From Collinsella sp. CAG:166 (lineage in GTDB: Bacteria; Actinomycetota; Coriobacteriia; Coriobacteriales; Coriobacteriaceae): a stretch of DNA of 35,153 bases. The position numbers and the translations under genes were made by a program. Shown in pieces: positions 16,138-23,719 of the stretch (its first letter is position 1; the number at the start of each line of letters is the position of its first letter). The notes under the pieces are model-generated. The model did no database searches. It saw only the letters and a program-made list of their open reading frames with translations, and was not told where the DNA came from. The DNA is taken from assembly GCA_000434535.1 (NCBI GenBank), contig FR878721.1:1-35153 (forward strand), in the 5' to 3' direction.

Positions 16138-16527
16138 ATGGCCCTGCGTGAATCCGGAGAAGACTATCTCGAATCTATTTATGTGCTCTCGGAGCGCCAA
16201 GGCATCGTTCGATCGATCGACGTCGCCGAATACCTGGGCGTAACCAAGGCGAGCGTCTCTAAAGCCATGGCGGCCCTGGAGAGCACCGGCTACGTGGAGA
16301 TGGGCAAACGCGATGTACATTTGACGGTACGCGGTCTTGAGGTTGCCCGCCAAATGTGGGAGCGCCATTGCTTTTTTGTAGGGCTGCTCGAGGACGCAGG
16401 CGTAGCGCCTGAGGTTGCCTCGCAAGAGGGCTGCCACATGGAGCATTGCCTGAGCGAGGAGAGCTTTGAGAAGCTAAGGTCGATGCTGGGGAGGGATGGT
16501 GCTTCGGCGCCAACAACGACCGACTAG
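16138..16527 (+). CDS. DtxR/MntR-family metal-dependent transcriptional regulator
   Basis: 129 residues. An N-terminal winged helix-turn-helix (YLESIYVLSERQGIVRSIDVAEYLGVTKASVSKAMAALESTGYVEM, about 10-57) is followed by the dimerisation/metal region RHCFFVGLLEDAGVAPEVASQEGCHMEHCLSEESFEKL. The residues C, E and H in GCHMEHCLS sit where MntR/DtxR proteins bind Fe2+ or Mn2+. There is no SH3-like third domain, as in MntR. The C-terminal tail GASAPTTTD is short and unstructured. ATG 16138 follows AAAGGCGG. It converges with the zinc-efflux operon, and likely controls metal uptake genes elsewhere; no matching operator was identified here. Confidence 0.88.
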   Translation: MALRESGEDYLESIYVLSERQGIVRSIDVAEYLGVTKASVSKAMAALESTGYVEMGKRDVHLTVRGLEVARQMWERHCFFVGLLEDAGVAPEVASQEGCHMEHCLSEESFEKLRSMLGRDGASAPTTTD

Positions 16528-16665
16528 CGCTCCCGCAGCGGCGCGCCTCCCGCGGCAAAGGCGCGGGACAGCGATTGGGACGAGTGACCCCACCAACTAA
16601 GTCCAACTCAGACAAGGAACCCCGCCAGCAAGCGATGCCCAAGAACCACCAGCAACGTCACCGCA

Positions 16666-16794
16666 GGCCGGGGCCGGGCTTGGTTTTGAAAACATTCCGC
16701 AGACCAGAAGTGCCCCCGTTCGTAGCTCCGAAGGAGCAGAATGGGGGCACTTCATTGGTCGAGGACGTTTTCAAAACCAAGCCCGGCCCCGGCC
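16666..16794. repeat. 129-bp long hairpin between dtxR-type gene and zinc ATPase
   Basis: Outer arms 16666-16693 and 16767-16794 are perfect 28-bp reverse complements (starting GGCCGGGGCCGGGC). Inside, AGTGCCCCC and GGGGGCACT pair again, and the centre is GCTCC-GAA-GGAGC, so the whole unit is one concentric palindrome. It separates convergent genes and could terminate both, but is far larger than needed. It is the longest perfect stem in the window. Confidence 0.8.
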
Positions 16795-16810
16795 GGAGGG
16801 ACCACGTATG

Positions 16811-18763
16811 CTACAGGTTCTTGACACCCATCGCGCGCATGGCGTTCAGGATGGCGATGATCGCCACGCCCACGTCGCCAAAGACGGCGAGCCACATATT
16901 GGCGATGCCCAGCGCCGCGAGCACCAGAATCAGCAACTTAATGCCCAGCGCAAAGATGATGTTCTGCCAAACAATCGTCATGGTCTTGCGCGCCACGCGG
17001 ATCGCGCGGGAAATGTTGGAAGGCTTGTCGTCCATGAGCACGACGTCGGCAGCCTCAATTGCGGCGTCGGAACCCATGGCGCCCATGGCAATGCCAACGT
17101 CTGCACGGGTGAGCACGGGTGCGTCGTTGATACCGTCGCCGACAAAAGCGAGCTTGCCCTTGCCGCTTTCGCCCGCGAGCAACGCCTCAACACGCTCGAC
17201 CTTATCGCCCGGCAGCAGCTGCGCGTGGAACTCGTCGAGACTGAGTTGCTTGGTCACAGACGCCGCAACCTCCTCGCGGTCGCCCGTGAGCATGACGGTG
17301 CGCTTGACGCCGGCGGCGTGCAGGTCGCGAATCGTTTGCTCGGCATCGGTCTTTATGGTGTCGGCAATTACGATGTGGCCGGCGTACGTATCATCGACCA
17401 GCACGTGGAGGATGGTGCCGACGATCTCGCAATTGGGCGCTTCGATACCGGCCACAGCAAGCATCTTGGCATTGCCGACGATGACGCGCTTGCCGTCGAT
17501 AATCGCCGTCACGCCATGGCCCGCGTCATTGGTGGAGTCGCTTACGCGTTTGGGATCGAGCTCGCCCTGGAAGGCGGTGCGTACCGACTGCGCGATGGGA
17601 TGGTCGGAGAATGACTCGGCAAGGGCCGCGACTTCGAGCAGCGACTGCTCGGTATAGCCTGCCTCGGGGTGTACCGCCACGACCGAAAACGTGCCGTTGG
17701 TGAGCGTGCCGGTCTTGTCAAAGACGACGGTGTCCACATCCGCGAGCGTCTCGAGGTAGTTAGAGCCCTTGATGAGGACGCCCAGCTTGGATGCGCCACC
17801 GATGCCGCCAAAAAAGCTGAGCGGCACGCTGATCACGAGCGCGCATGGGCAACTGACGACGAGGAAGGTCAGGCCGCGCAGGATCCAGTCGGACCAGGCG
17901 CCGGTGACCAAGCCACCGCCGAGCGCGAGTACCGCGGCCGCGCCGGTGACAGCGGGCGTGTAGACGCGGGCGAAGCGCGTGATGAAGTTCTCGGTGCGTG
18001 CCTTCTTCTCACTAGCGTTTTCTACGAGCTCCAGGACGCGCGCGACGGTGGACTCGCCAAAGGGCTTGGTGGTGCGCACGTGGAGGAGACCCGTCATGTT
18101 GATGCAGCCGCTGATGATATCGTCTCCAGTTTTGGCCGGGCGGGGGACCGACTCTCCGGTAAGGGCGGCGGTATCGAGCTGTGTCTCGCCCTCGACGATG
18201 ACGCCGTCGATAGGCACGCGCTCACCGGGCTTGACCACGATCACGGTGCCGACGGCGATGTCATCGGGGAAGACCTGCTCGAGTGTGCCGTCGGGCTGCT
18301 CGACGTTAGCGTAGTCGGGCGCGATGTCCATCATGGCACTGATCGACTTGCGGCTCTTGCCCACGGCGTACGCCTGAAACAGCTCGCCGACCTGGTAGAA
18401 CAGCATGACGGCGGCGCCTTCGGCCATGTGCGGGTCGGTATCGGGGAAGAGCACCATGGCAAACGCGCCGATGGTCGCGACGGCCATGAGGAAGCTCTCG
18501 TCGAAGGCCTTGCCGCGGCGGATGTTATTGAATGCCTTTTGCAGTACGTCGTAGCCGGCAATCAAAAACGGCACGAGGAACAGCACAAAGCTGGCGTAGA
18601 TGTCGCCCGGGGTGCCGAATGCGGCAGTGAGGGTGCCGAGCTCATCGAGGGCGTACACCACGGCAAAAAGGCCCAGCGCTACCAGGATGCGGTTGCGCTT
18701 ATGCTCGAGTGATTCTTTTTTCTTGCGCTTCTTCTTTTTCTTTTTGGGGTCGGCGGTGGCCAT
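16811..18763 (-). CDS. Zn2+/Cd2+/Pb2+-exporting P1B-type ATPase (ZntA/CadA-like)
   Basis: 650 residues. Pumps divalent soft metals out of the cell with ATP. The metal-site motif is SCPCALVISVP (CPC at 305-307), the phosphorylation motif FDKTGTLTNG (D349), then the HP motif SDHPIAQ, MLTGDREEVAAS and FVGDGINDAPVL; the actuator loop is LTGESVP. Unlike ZntA/CadA it has no N-terminal HMA domain; instead residues 7-16 are almost all Lys/Arg, and a separate HMA protein is encoded upstream. ATG 18763 follows GGGAGGA; the frame upstream is unsupported. Third gene of the arsR-HMA-ATPase set, with an extra operator-like site at 18787-18810. Confidence 0.92.
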   Translation of the reverse strand: MATADPKKKKKKRKKKESLEHKRNRILVALGLFAVVYALDELGTLTAAFGTPGDIYASFVLFLVPFLIAGYDVLQKAFNNIRRGKAFDESFLMAVATIGAFAMVLFPDTDPHMAEGAAVMLFYQVGELFQAYAVGKSRKSISAMMDIAPDYANVEQPDGTLEQVFPDDIAVGTVIVVKPGERVPIDGVIVEGETQLDTAALTGESVPRPAKTGDDIISGCINMTGLLHVRTTKPFGESTVARVLELVENASEKKARTENFITRFARVYTPAVTGAAAVLALGGGLVTGAWSDWILRGLTFLVVSCPCALVISVPLSFFGGIGGASKLGVLIKGSNYLETLADVDTVVFDKTGTLTNGTFSVVAVHPEAGYTEQSLLEVAALAESFSDHPIAQSVRTAFQGELDPKRVSDSTNDAGHGVTAIIDGKRVIVGNAKMLAVAGIEAPNCEIVGTILHVLVDDTYAGHIVIADTIKTDAEQTIRDLHAAGVKRTVMLTGDREEVAASVTKQLSLDEFHAQLLPGDKVERVEALLAGESGKGKLAFVGDGINDAPVLTRADVGIAMGAMGSDAAIEAADVVLMDDKPSNISRAIRVARKTMTIVWQNIIFALGIKLLILVLAALGIANMWLAVFGDVGVAIIAILNAMRAMGVKNL

Positions 18764-18786
18764 GACTCGTATCCTCCCATTTGAAT

Positions 18787-18810
18787 GAATGAACACTCGC
18801 TCATATAATT
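18787..18810 (-). promoter_or_regulatory. Third SmtB/ArsR-type operator, in front of the zinc ATPase gene
   Basis: The plus strand reads ATGAACACTCGCTCATATAATTT. This repeats most of the arsR-proximal site ATGAACATGCGCTCATATAATTT, including the spacing and flanking AT-run. It lies 24 bases before the ATPase start, so the ATPase gene may have its own zinc-responsive control besides read-through. Confidence 0.6.
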
Positions 18811-18819
18811 TCGCGAGCA

Positions 18820-18842
18820 AAGGCCGCGGCAAGCGCGGCCTT
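18820..18842 (-). terminator. Hairpin between HMA gene and zinc ATPase gene
   Basis: AAGGCCGCG at 18820-18828 and CGCGGCCTT at 18834-18842 pair perfectly around GCAAG. It has no strong T-run; it may attenuate or process the operon transcript so that the small HMA protein is made in excess. Confidence 0.5.
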
Positions 18843-18863
18843 GCAGGTTGGCGTAAACCTGGG

Positions 18864-19082
18864 CTAGAGAATGATCTCGCAGTCCGGCTCGGCGTCGGCC
18901 GTAAACTCAACAACGCGGTTGAGCACCTCGTCGAACTCAGCATCATCGGCCTCGAGCGTCAGCTTCTGGGTCATAAAGTTGACGGACACGGATTTGACGC
19001 CCTCGAGCTTGGCCAGCTCGTCCTGAAGCTCGCGCGCACAGTTGGCGCAATCGATCTCATCGAGCTTGTACTGCTTTTTCAT
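18864..19082 (-). CDS. Heavy-metal-associated (HMA) domain metallochaperone
   Basis: 72 residues, a single ferredoxin-like HMA domain. The metal-binding loop is IDCANCARELQ (C12, C15), followed by LEGVKSVSVNFMTQKLTLEAD, the standard strand-helix-strand order. The acidic end (DDAEFDEVLNR, DAEPDCEI) adds Asp, Glu and one Cys, which would suit Zn2+/Cd2+ better than Cu+. It sits between the ArsR sensor and an ATPase that lacks its own HMA domain, so it probably hands metal to it or acts as its detached domain. ATG 19082 follows AAAGGA. Confidence 0.85.
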   Translation of the reverse strand: MKKQYKLDEIDCANCARELQDELAKLEGVKSVSVNFMTQKLTLEADDAEFDEVLNRVVEFTADAEPDCEIIL

Positions 19083-19144
19083 GGTGGGTTCCTTTCCCGT
19101 TTTTGCGGCTTGGGTGCAGGCCGCGCTGGTACCGTGGTTGGTTG

Positions 19145-19510
19145 CTATTCGCAGATATGGCTCATGCCCTGGTTGAGCATGGTGTAGACGTGGTCGTCGG
19201 CGAGCGAGTATAGGATATTGCGCCCGTCGCGCCGGAATTTAACCAGGTGCGACTGCTTGAGTGTGCGCAGCTGGTGCGACACCGCGGACTGCGAGGTTTC
19301 GGTCGCTTCGGCGATGTCTGCCACGCAGAGCTCGCGGCCCATGAGGGCGTAAAGGATCTTGATGCGCGTGGTGTCGCTGAAGACCTTGAACAGGTCGGCG
19401 AGGTCGTAGAGAAGCTCCTCGTCGGGAAGGTCCTCGGGCGAGCAGGTGGTCGGGATCGCGGGTTTGGTGGCCTCGATGTCGAGTTTCGTTTCATCAACGC
19501 GGATGCTCAT
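19145..19510 (-). CDS. ArsR/SmtB-family zinc-sensing repressor
   Basis: 121 residues. Winged helix: LADLFKVFSDTTRIKILYAL, then ELCVADIAEATETSQSAVSHQLRTLKQSHLV (recognition helix SQSAVSHQLRTL) and wing RRDGRNILYSLAD. The alpha-5 metal site is intact: D105, H107, H118 and E121 have exactly the spacing of the SmtB zinc ligands. C23 and C62 recall the alpha-3N site of CadC-type sensors, so cadmium or lead sensing is possible as well. It should bind the two palindromic operators at its own promoter and release on zinc. First gene of the efflux operon; ATG 19510 follows AAAGGA. Confidence 0.9.
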   Translation of the reverse strand: MSIRVDETKLDIEATKPAIPTTCSPEDLPDEELLYDLADLFKVFSDTTRIKILYALMGRELCVADIAEATETSQSAVSHQLRTLKQSHLVKFRRDGRNILYSLADDHVYTMLNQGMSHICE

Positions 19511-19523
19511 TGCAATATCCTTT

Positions 19524-19584
19524 CATATGAACATGCGCTCATATAATTTACTTTCGATTATATGAGTGCATGTTCATATGTCAA
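19524..19584 (-). promoter_or_regulatory. Consensus promoter with two SmtB-type operators for the zinc-efflux operon
   Basis: On the minus strand TTGACA (19584-19579), a 16-base spacer and TATAAT (19562-19557) form a perfect-hexamer promoter. The spacer is filled by an ATGAACATGCACTCAT operator; a second copy lies downstream of the -10 at 19524-19547. The two 24-bp copies (19524-19547 and 19557-19580) are inverted relative to each other with one mismatch. A bound ArsR dimer would block polymerase at both sites. Confidence 0.85.
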
Positions 19585-19929
19585 TGACGTTCAGGTAATT
19601 CGTTGTACAAAATGATGGGGAATAGTGGACGAGATCCCGGACTGAGCGTTTTTTGATAGTCGATGCCAAGGTGGGTACCCTCGTGCCGTGCAAAAAATGG
19701 AGTATTCTGCAACTATAGGGGTCCGCTAATTTATTGCAGGTCATATAATGCAGTTCAAGAGTTATCTTAGGGTGTTAATCCGATGAGTTCTTCCTCAAAT
19801 GTTGCCTAACGCTCTCACGCAAGAGTGATTTCGCTTCACATTTGGATCCACTCGAGGGTGATAGACACCCGACCCTGCTGAATACTCGCAATTTTGCACG
19901 TCGCTAGGGTACCCACCTTGTTAGCCGGC
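19585..19929. other. Gap between arsR promoter and the nuclease-like gene
   Basis: No gene is seen. Nearly all of it (19667-19920) is the inverted-repeat element listed next; the short left part (19585-19666) is AT-rich without recognisable sites. Confidence 0.5.
19667..19920. repeat. 254-bp MITE-like element with 45-bp terminal inverted repeats
   Basis: Left end 19667-19711 (CAAGGTGGGTACCCT...) and right end 19876-19920 are reverse complements at 37 of 45 positions, including the outer 15 without mismatch. The inside has no coding frame and is AT-rich. It stops ten bases before the stop of the nuclease-like gene. End motifs (GGTACC, CAAAAAATGG, GAGTATTCTGC) echo those of the element at 1104-1318. 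No transposase is nearby and no target duplication was found, so mobility is inferred only. Confidence 0.6.
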
Positions 19930-21120
19930 CTAGTCTCCGGCCCCGAAGACCCTGCCCTCGGGCGCGAGGCTGCTTGTTTGGGCAAATGATGGGCTGTCGG
20001 ATTCGACAGTCTGCATGTCATCGATTGCCGGAACTTCATTAATTGTCGGGTCATCCAGCGTGATGCCTTCGAGCGTTGCTTTTTCGAGGTCGATTCGTTG
20101 ACGCTCTTCGGAATCCTGGCGAAGCTGCTTCTGAATTCGCTTTTTCTCTTCTATAAACCTTCTGAGCACAAACTGTCTCAGGTCCTCTTGCATGATTTGA
20201 AAGTCTTTTGGCAAACGCGAGGGGCGTACGCCCTCTTTCCGCTGGATTGCTTCCATGACCCTAACAAAAGAGCTGGCATGCATAAAGGAATAACGGCTGA
20301 CGGTGATGATTCCGTACCCCATGGACGCAAGTGCATTCTTGCGCTCCTCATCGATGGCGCGGTCTTCTTCCGCGTCATGATAAAAACCGTTGTATTCAAT
20401 GTCTGTGCGAGATTTCTTTAGATACGCATCCATAAAGAACTTTTTGCGTCTCGTGAGATTCTTTGCGGCAGTGGTGACCTGCACCTCGTAATCGGTCTCA
20501 ATTCCCTTAATACCAAGCCCTCCTTCGCTTTTGGGCAGCGTTAACATCATGACAAAGGCTGTTTCCATAGGAGACCGGCATCCGTCGCGCACACATTGGA
20601 TCGCCTTTCGGGCAAGGGCCAGACCGTCGCATCTGGTAATGGAATTAAAGAACTGCTTTAACCTCTCGGTCGAGGTGAGCGCGAAACGCTCGGTATAGGA
20701 GGTGGAAGAGTCGGTTCCAAGGGAATAAGCGCCGCACAGTTCAAAGTAGTACTCCACTAGTTCGCGAAAAGAAAGATAGGTGGCGGCCTGAAGTGCGCAA
20801 AGCTCAACGCCAACAATGAAGATGCCATCTTTGAGCTCTATAAAGCGTGAGTTCGAGAATCGTTTTGAAGAAACGTGGCATTGACAGTTCATTGCATAGC
20901 GCGCATTCCTGCGATCAAACACCATCACCTCGAGGGAATCATTTGTGTCGAGGGAAACATCATGTTTGGTGAGCCATTCTGCGGCTGCGTCAAGGAACGT
21001 TCCGGTGGGACATGATCCGTAAATCGCGGCAGGGCTACAGGACTCGATGCCTTTCGCAGACACCGAATGCGCGGCCTGGTAGACCGCTTTTGCAGTGGTA
21101 TGTGACAATACGATACTCAT
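19930..21120 (-). CDS. Accessory protein with PD-(D/E)XK/DUF559-like nuclease domain
   Basis: 396 residues, not a family I can name firmly. The N-terminus SIVLSHTTAKAVYQAA resembles the 'SHTTA' opening of lineage-specific coriobacterial proteins. Residues ~180-280 look like a PD-(D/E)XK fold: SPMETAFVMML (E186), then TDIEYNGFYHD (D240, E242) and ERKNALASMGYGIITVSR, the helix-strand end seen in DUF559/Vsr-like nucleases. The C-terminal ~90 residues are a charged coiled-coil stretch (RRFIEEKKRIQKQLRQDSEERQR) and a disordered acidic tail. Base composition is lower in GC than its neighbours, which suggests transfer. No typical ribosome binding site; a GATATATATC palindrome abuts the start and might be an operator. 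Nuclease activity is inference. Confidence 0.6.
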   Translation of the reverse strand: MSIVLSHTTAKAVYQAAHSVSAKGIESCSPAAIYGSCPTGTFLDAAAEWLTKHDVSLDTNDSLEVMVFDRRNARYAMNCQCHVSSKRFSNSRFIELKDGIFIVGVELCALQAATYLSFRELVEYYFELCGAYSLGTDSSTSYTERFALTSTERLKQFFNSITRCDGLALARKAIQCVRDGCRSPMETAFVMMLTLPKSEGGLGIKGIETDYEVQVTTAAKNLTRRKKFFMDAYLKKSRTDIEYNGFYHDAEEDRAIDEERKNALASMGYGIITVSRYSFMHASSFVRVMEAIQRKEGVRPSRLPKDFQIMQEDLRQFVLRRFIEEKKRIQKQLRQDSEERQRIDLEKATLEGITLDDPTINEVPAIDDMQTVESDSPSFAQTSSLAPEGRVFGAGD

Positions 21121-21471
21121 GATATATATCGTGTCAGCTAATGCCGTGTTGACGGCGCTGAGTGGAAAAGCCGTTTTAGAGGTCTAACCAAATGCTGTCC
21201 AAAAGCTTGACGCAATTATGAGTTGGTATGCCCTAAATAAAAGTTTTCGCAGCTTAGCTATAGCATATAAATACTCAATTGCCGCACATTTGATATCGAT
21301 GCATCACCATCCGACAACGAATTACGTGTCGGGAATTGGCCGAAATCGTTCGCAATGAGTGTTCAGAATTTGTGATGGCAAATCTATCTGTGGAACGTAG
21401 GGCGGCCCCACTGCGGGGTTTCCCGCTGCGAGACCGCTCGTGATCTACGCCGGGGTTTGTCGCAGGCGTTT
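21121..21471. other. AT-rich gap between nuclease-like gene and exonuclease gene
   Basis: No gene is seen. It holds the GATATATATC palindrome (21121-21130) next to the start of the left gene and a CCGACA/TGTCGG inverted repeat (21311-21332). A GC-rich end (CCCCACTGCGGGG, about 21407-21419) may take part in ending the exonuclease transcript. Confidence 0.45.
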
Positions 21472-22440
21472 CTACTTGGCGAATAGGTTCTTGAGGTTGA
21501 ACTCGGCCTGAACCGTGCGGAGCATGAGGTCGGTGTCGTCGAGGCCCAGGTGCTGCTCGTTGGCGTCGGCGGCGAGGGTGCCGCGACGGCGTGCCCAATT
21601 CTCGAGCGCGGCGGGCGCGGACTCGCGGGGGAGCGAGCGTACGTCGGCGTCCAGGCTACGGCAGATCTGGCGCGAGTCGATGACGATGATCTTGCCCGCG
21701 CGGCGCGCCTCGGCGTAGCCGTCCAGGTGGATCTTGAACCAGCTGTCCTCGAAGGCGGCGTTGTGCGCCATGTACGGATACTTCTTCATGAGCTTGAGCA
21801 GCTGCTTCTGCAACTCCTTGTTCTCGCGGAACGGCTTTTTGCCGTCGATGTCGTCCCACGTGATGTGGTGGATATTCGACAGCGGCACGTCCTCGCCGCG
21901 ATAGACATCGGGCAGGCCGCAGTAGTGCGCCTCGGCATCGTGCGGAACGGCGTCGCTGGTGAGGTCCATGATCTCCCAGCCCACGTTGATAATATAGCCG
22001 CGCTCGGGCGCGCGACCGGTGGTCTCGATGTCGATGCCCAGCACCGTGCCCTGGATGGGCTTGCGGGCGTAGGCCACGCCGAGCGCGTCGCGGTCGCCGC
22101 GGATCTCGCGCATGACTGACGCCGCGGTGCGCTTTTGCATCTTGCCGATGGCGGCGCAGGTGTCGGCATCGGACAGACCGCGCGAAAGCGTCGCGGGCGT
22201 CACGTTGCGCAGGCGCGCCTCGCCGATCTGGTCGCACAGGTCGCGGTTGCGGTCGGCCAGGTCGCGCACGGTGGCAAAGTCAAAGCCGGGGTCGCCCTCG
22301 GCGGTAAAGTACTCGCTCTCGAGCACCTTGAGGGCCTCCTCGCCCTTCTGACGCTCGGACTCCATGGCGCCGTGATCGCCATAGATAAACATGGGGATAA
22401 ACGGCTGACGCTCGTATTCGAGTGCTTGCGAAACGTTCAT
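21472..22440 (-). CDS. DEDDh 3'-5' exonuclease (DnaQ-like)
   Basis: 322 residues. The exonuclease domain occupies ~130-315: Exo I VLGIDIETTGRAP (D137, E139), Exo II YMAHNAAFEDSWF, and Exo III HLGLDDTDLM, giving the DEDDh set. The first ~125 residues form a separate helical, charged region (FDFATVRDLADRNRDLCDQIGEARL) without a recognised fold. It should trim DNA or RNA 3' ends in the cytosol; whether it is a polymerase proofreader or a repair/RNA nuclease is open. ATG 22440 follows AAGGAG. Divergent from the metal exporter. Confidence 0.85.
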   Translation of the reverse strand: MNVSQALEYERQPFIPMFIYGDHGAMESERQKGEEALKVLESEYFTAEGDPGFDFATVRDLADRNRDLCDQIGEARLRNVTPATLSRGLSDADTCAAIGKMQKRTAASVMREIRGDRDALGVAYARKPIQGTVLGIDIETTGRAPERGYIINVGWEIMDLTSDAVPHDAEAHYCGLPDVYRGEDVPLSNIHHITWDDIDGKKPFRENKELQKQLLKLMKKYPYMAHNAAFEDSWFKIHLDGYAEARRAGKIIVIDSRQICRSLDADVRSLPRESAPAALENWARRRGTLAADANEQHLGLDDTDLMLRTVQAEFNLKNLFAK

Positions 22441-22521
22441 AGGCTGCTCCTTGGACGGGCCGCGTCGCGCGGCTCGGGGTTACTGAGTTGTGGCGAGATG
22501 ATAGTTTACCATGGGCAACTA

Positions 22522-22549
22522 TTGGCACCGCGCCCGGGACAACTACAAT
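22522..22549 (+). promoter_or_regulatory. Predicted promoter of the metal exporter gene
   Basis: TTGGCA at 22522-22527, 16-base spacer, TACAAT at 22544-22549, 62 bases before the start codon. No riboswitch-like structure is evident in the short leader. Confidence 0.5.
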
Positions 22550-22611
22550 ACCCTAGTTGACCGCTAGGACTTTTACAATGCTGCCGAAAGACACGAAAGG
22601 TTCCATCCGTC

Positions 22612-23700
22612 ATGGATTTGCTGATTGATATTCTGCTCGACGCCGGCAAGGACACGCTCTCGCTGGTGCCATTCTTGTTGGTGACATATCTGGCCCTCGA
22701 GACGCTCGAGCATGTTGCGGGCAACCGCGTTAACGGCGCCATCAAGCGTGCTGGAGCCGCCGGCCCCGTCGTTGGCTCGTTGCTGGGCATGGTGCCGCAG
22801 TGCGGCTTTTCGGCCATGGCGGCAACGCTGTACGCCGGTCGCGTCGTGACCTTGGGCACGTTGGTGGCGGTGTTCCTTTCGACCTCCGACGAGATGCTGC
22901 CGCTGCTACTTGCCGAGCAGGTTCCCGTGCAGACTATGGCGATGCTTTTGGCTTCGAAAGCGCTGATCGCACTGGTCACGGGCTTTATCGTAGATGCCGC
23001 TATTCGCGGTCTGCGTCGCAACGCCCGCGCGCATGCGGCGATTCGTCGTACCGTGTTGGGGACCACTGTCAATCCGGCGCACGTTAACTGCGCGCATGAC
23101 GACCACAGCGGCGGTGACATCATCGACGAGGTGGCCGAGGCGGGCGTGAGCGCCGATCACATCCATGAGCTGTGCGAGCGCGACCATTGCGGTTGCGATG
23201 AAGACGAGGACGAGCACGAACACGGACATGGACACGATCACGGTCATGGGGGCGAGCATGAACACCATGATGGCCACGGTCACTCCCACTCTCACGAGGG
23301 CGCGCCCCTCCTGTCGATTATTCGCAGCGCCATCTCGCACACCGTGCAGGTATCGGTATTCATTTTTCTGGTGACGCTGATTCTGGTCGCCGTGCTCGAG
23401 ACCTTCGGCGAGTCCGCGATCGAGCAGTTCCTGCGTGGCAACGAGACGCTCGCCGTCCTGGGTTCGGCGCTTGTCGGCCTGATCCCCAACTGCTCGGCGA
23501 GCGTGGTCATTACGCAGCTGTACCTGGAGGGCGCGCTACAGCTGGCACCGATGCTCGCCGGCACGCTTATCTCCGCCGGCGTGGGCTACCTGGTGTTGTT
23601 CCGCACCAACCGCAGTGCCCGCGAGAACGTCATGTTCCTGGTCATGATGTACGTCATCGGCGCCGGTTGGGGGCTCGTTCTCTCCGCCTTTGGTCTCTAA
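22612..23700 (+). CDS. Putative 10-TM heavy-metal/manganese exporter (ArsP_2-like) with His-rich loop
   Basis: 362 residues. Two half-domains of about five hydrophobic segments each carry a repeated motif: MVPQCGFSAMAATLYAGR (near 60) and LIPNCSASVVITQLYLEG (C-terminal half), each with (V/I)P(Q/N)C at a likely substrate site. This fits the 'putative manganese transporter' or ArsP_2 family of inner-membrane exporters. Between the halves (183-229) is a cytosolic loop with about twenty His plus Cys-x-Cys (HCGCDEDEDEHEHGHGHDHG), surely metal-binding. The ion is unknown; zinc, manganese or nickel are all possible. ATG 22612 follows GAAAGGTT. Monocistronic, convergent with the yaiI-type gene. Confidence 0.8.
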   Translation: MDLLIDILLDAGKDTLSLVPFLLVTYLALETLEHVAGNRVNGAIKRAGAAGPVVGSLLGMVPQCGFSAMAATLYAGRVVTLGTLVAVFLSTSDEMLPLLLAEQVPVQTMAMLLASKALIALVTGFIVDAAIRGLRRNARAHAAIRRTVLGTTVNPAHVNCAHDDHSGGDIIDEVAEAGVSADHIHELCERDHCGCDEDEDEHEHGHGHDHGHGGEHEHHDGHGHSHSHEGAPLLSIIRSAISHTVQVSVFIFLVTLILVAVLETFGESAIEQFLRGNETLAVLGSALVGLIPNCSASVVITQLYLEGALQLAPMLAGTLISAGVGYLVLFRTNRSARENVMFLVMMYVIGAGWGLVLSAFGL

Positions 23701-23719
23701 GCCCAAAAATCTACCTTGT

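Noticed and set aside
22441..22611. yybP-ykoY-type manganese riboswitch before the exporter gene
   Set aside because: The leader after the predicted promoter is only about 60 bases and lacks the conserved paired loops.
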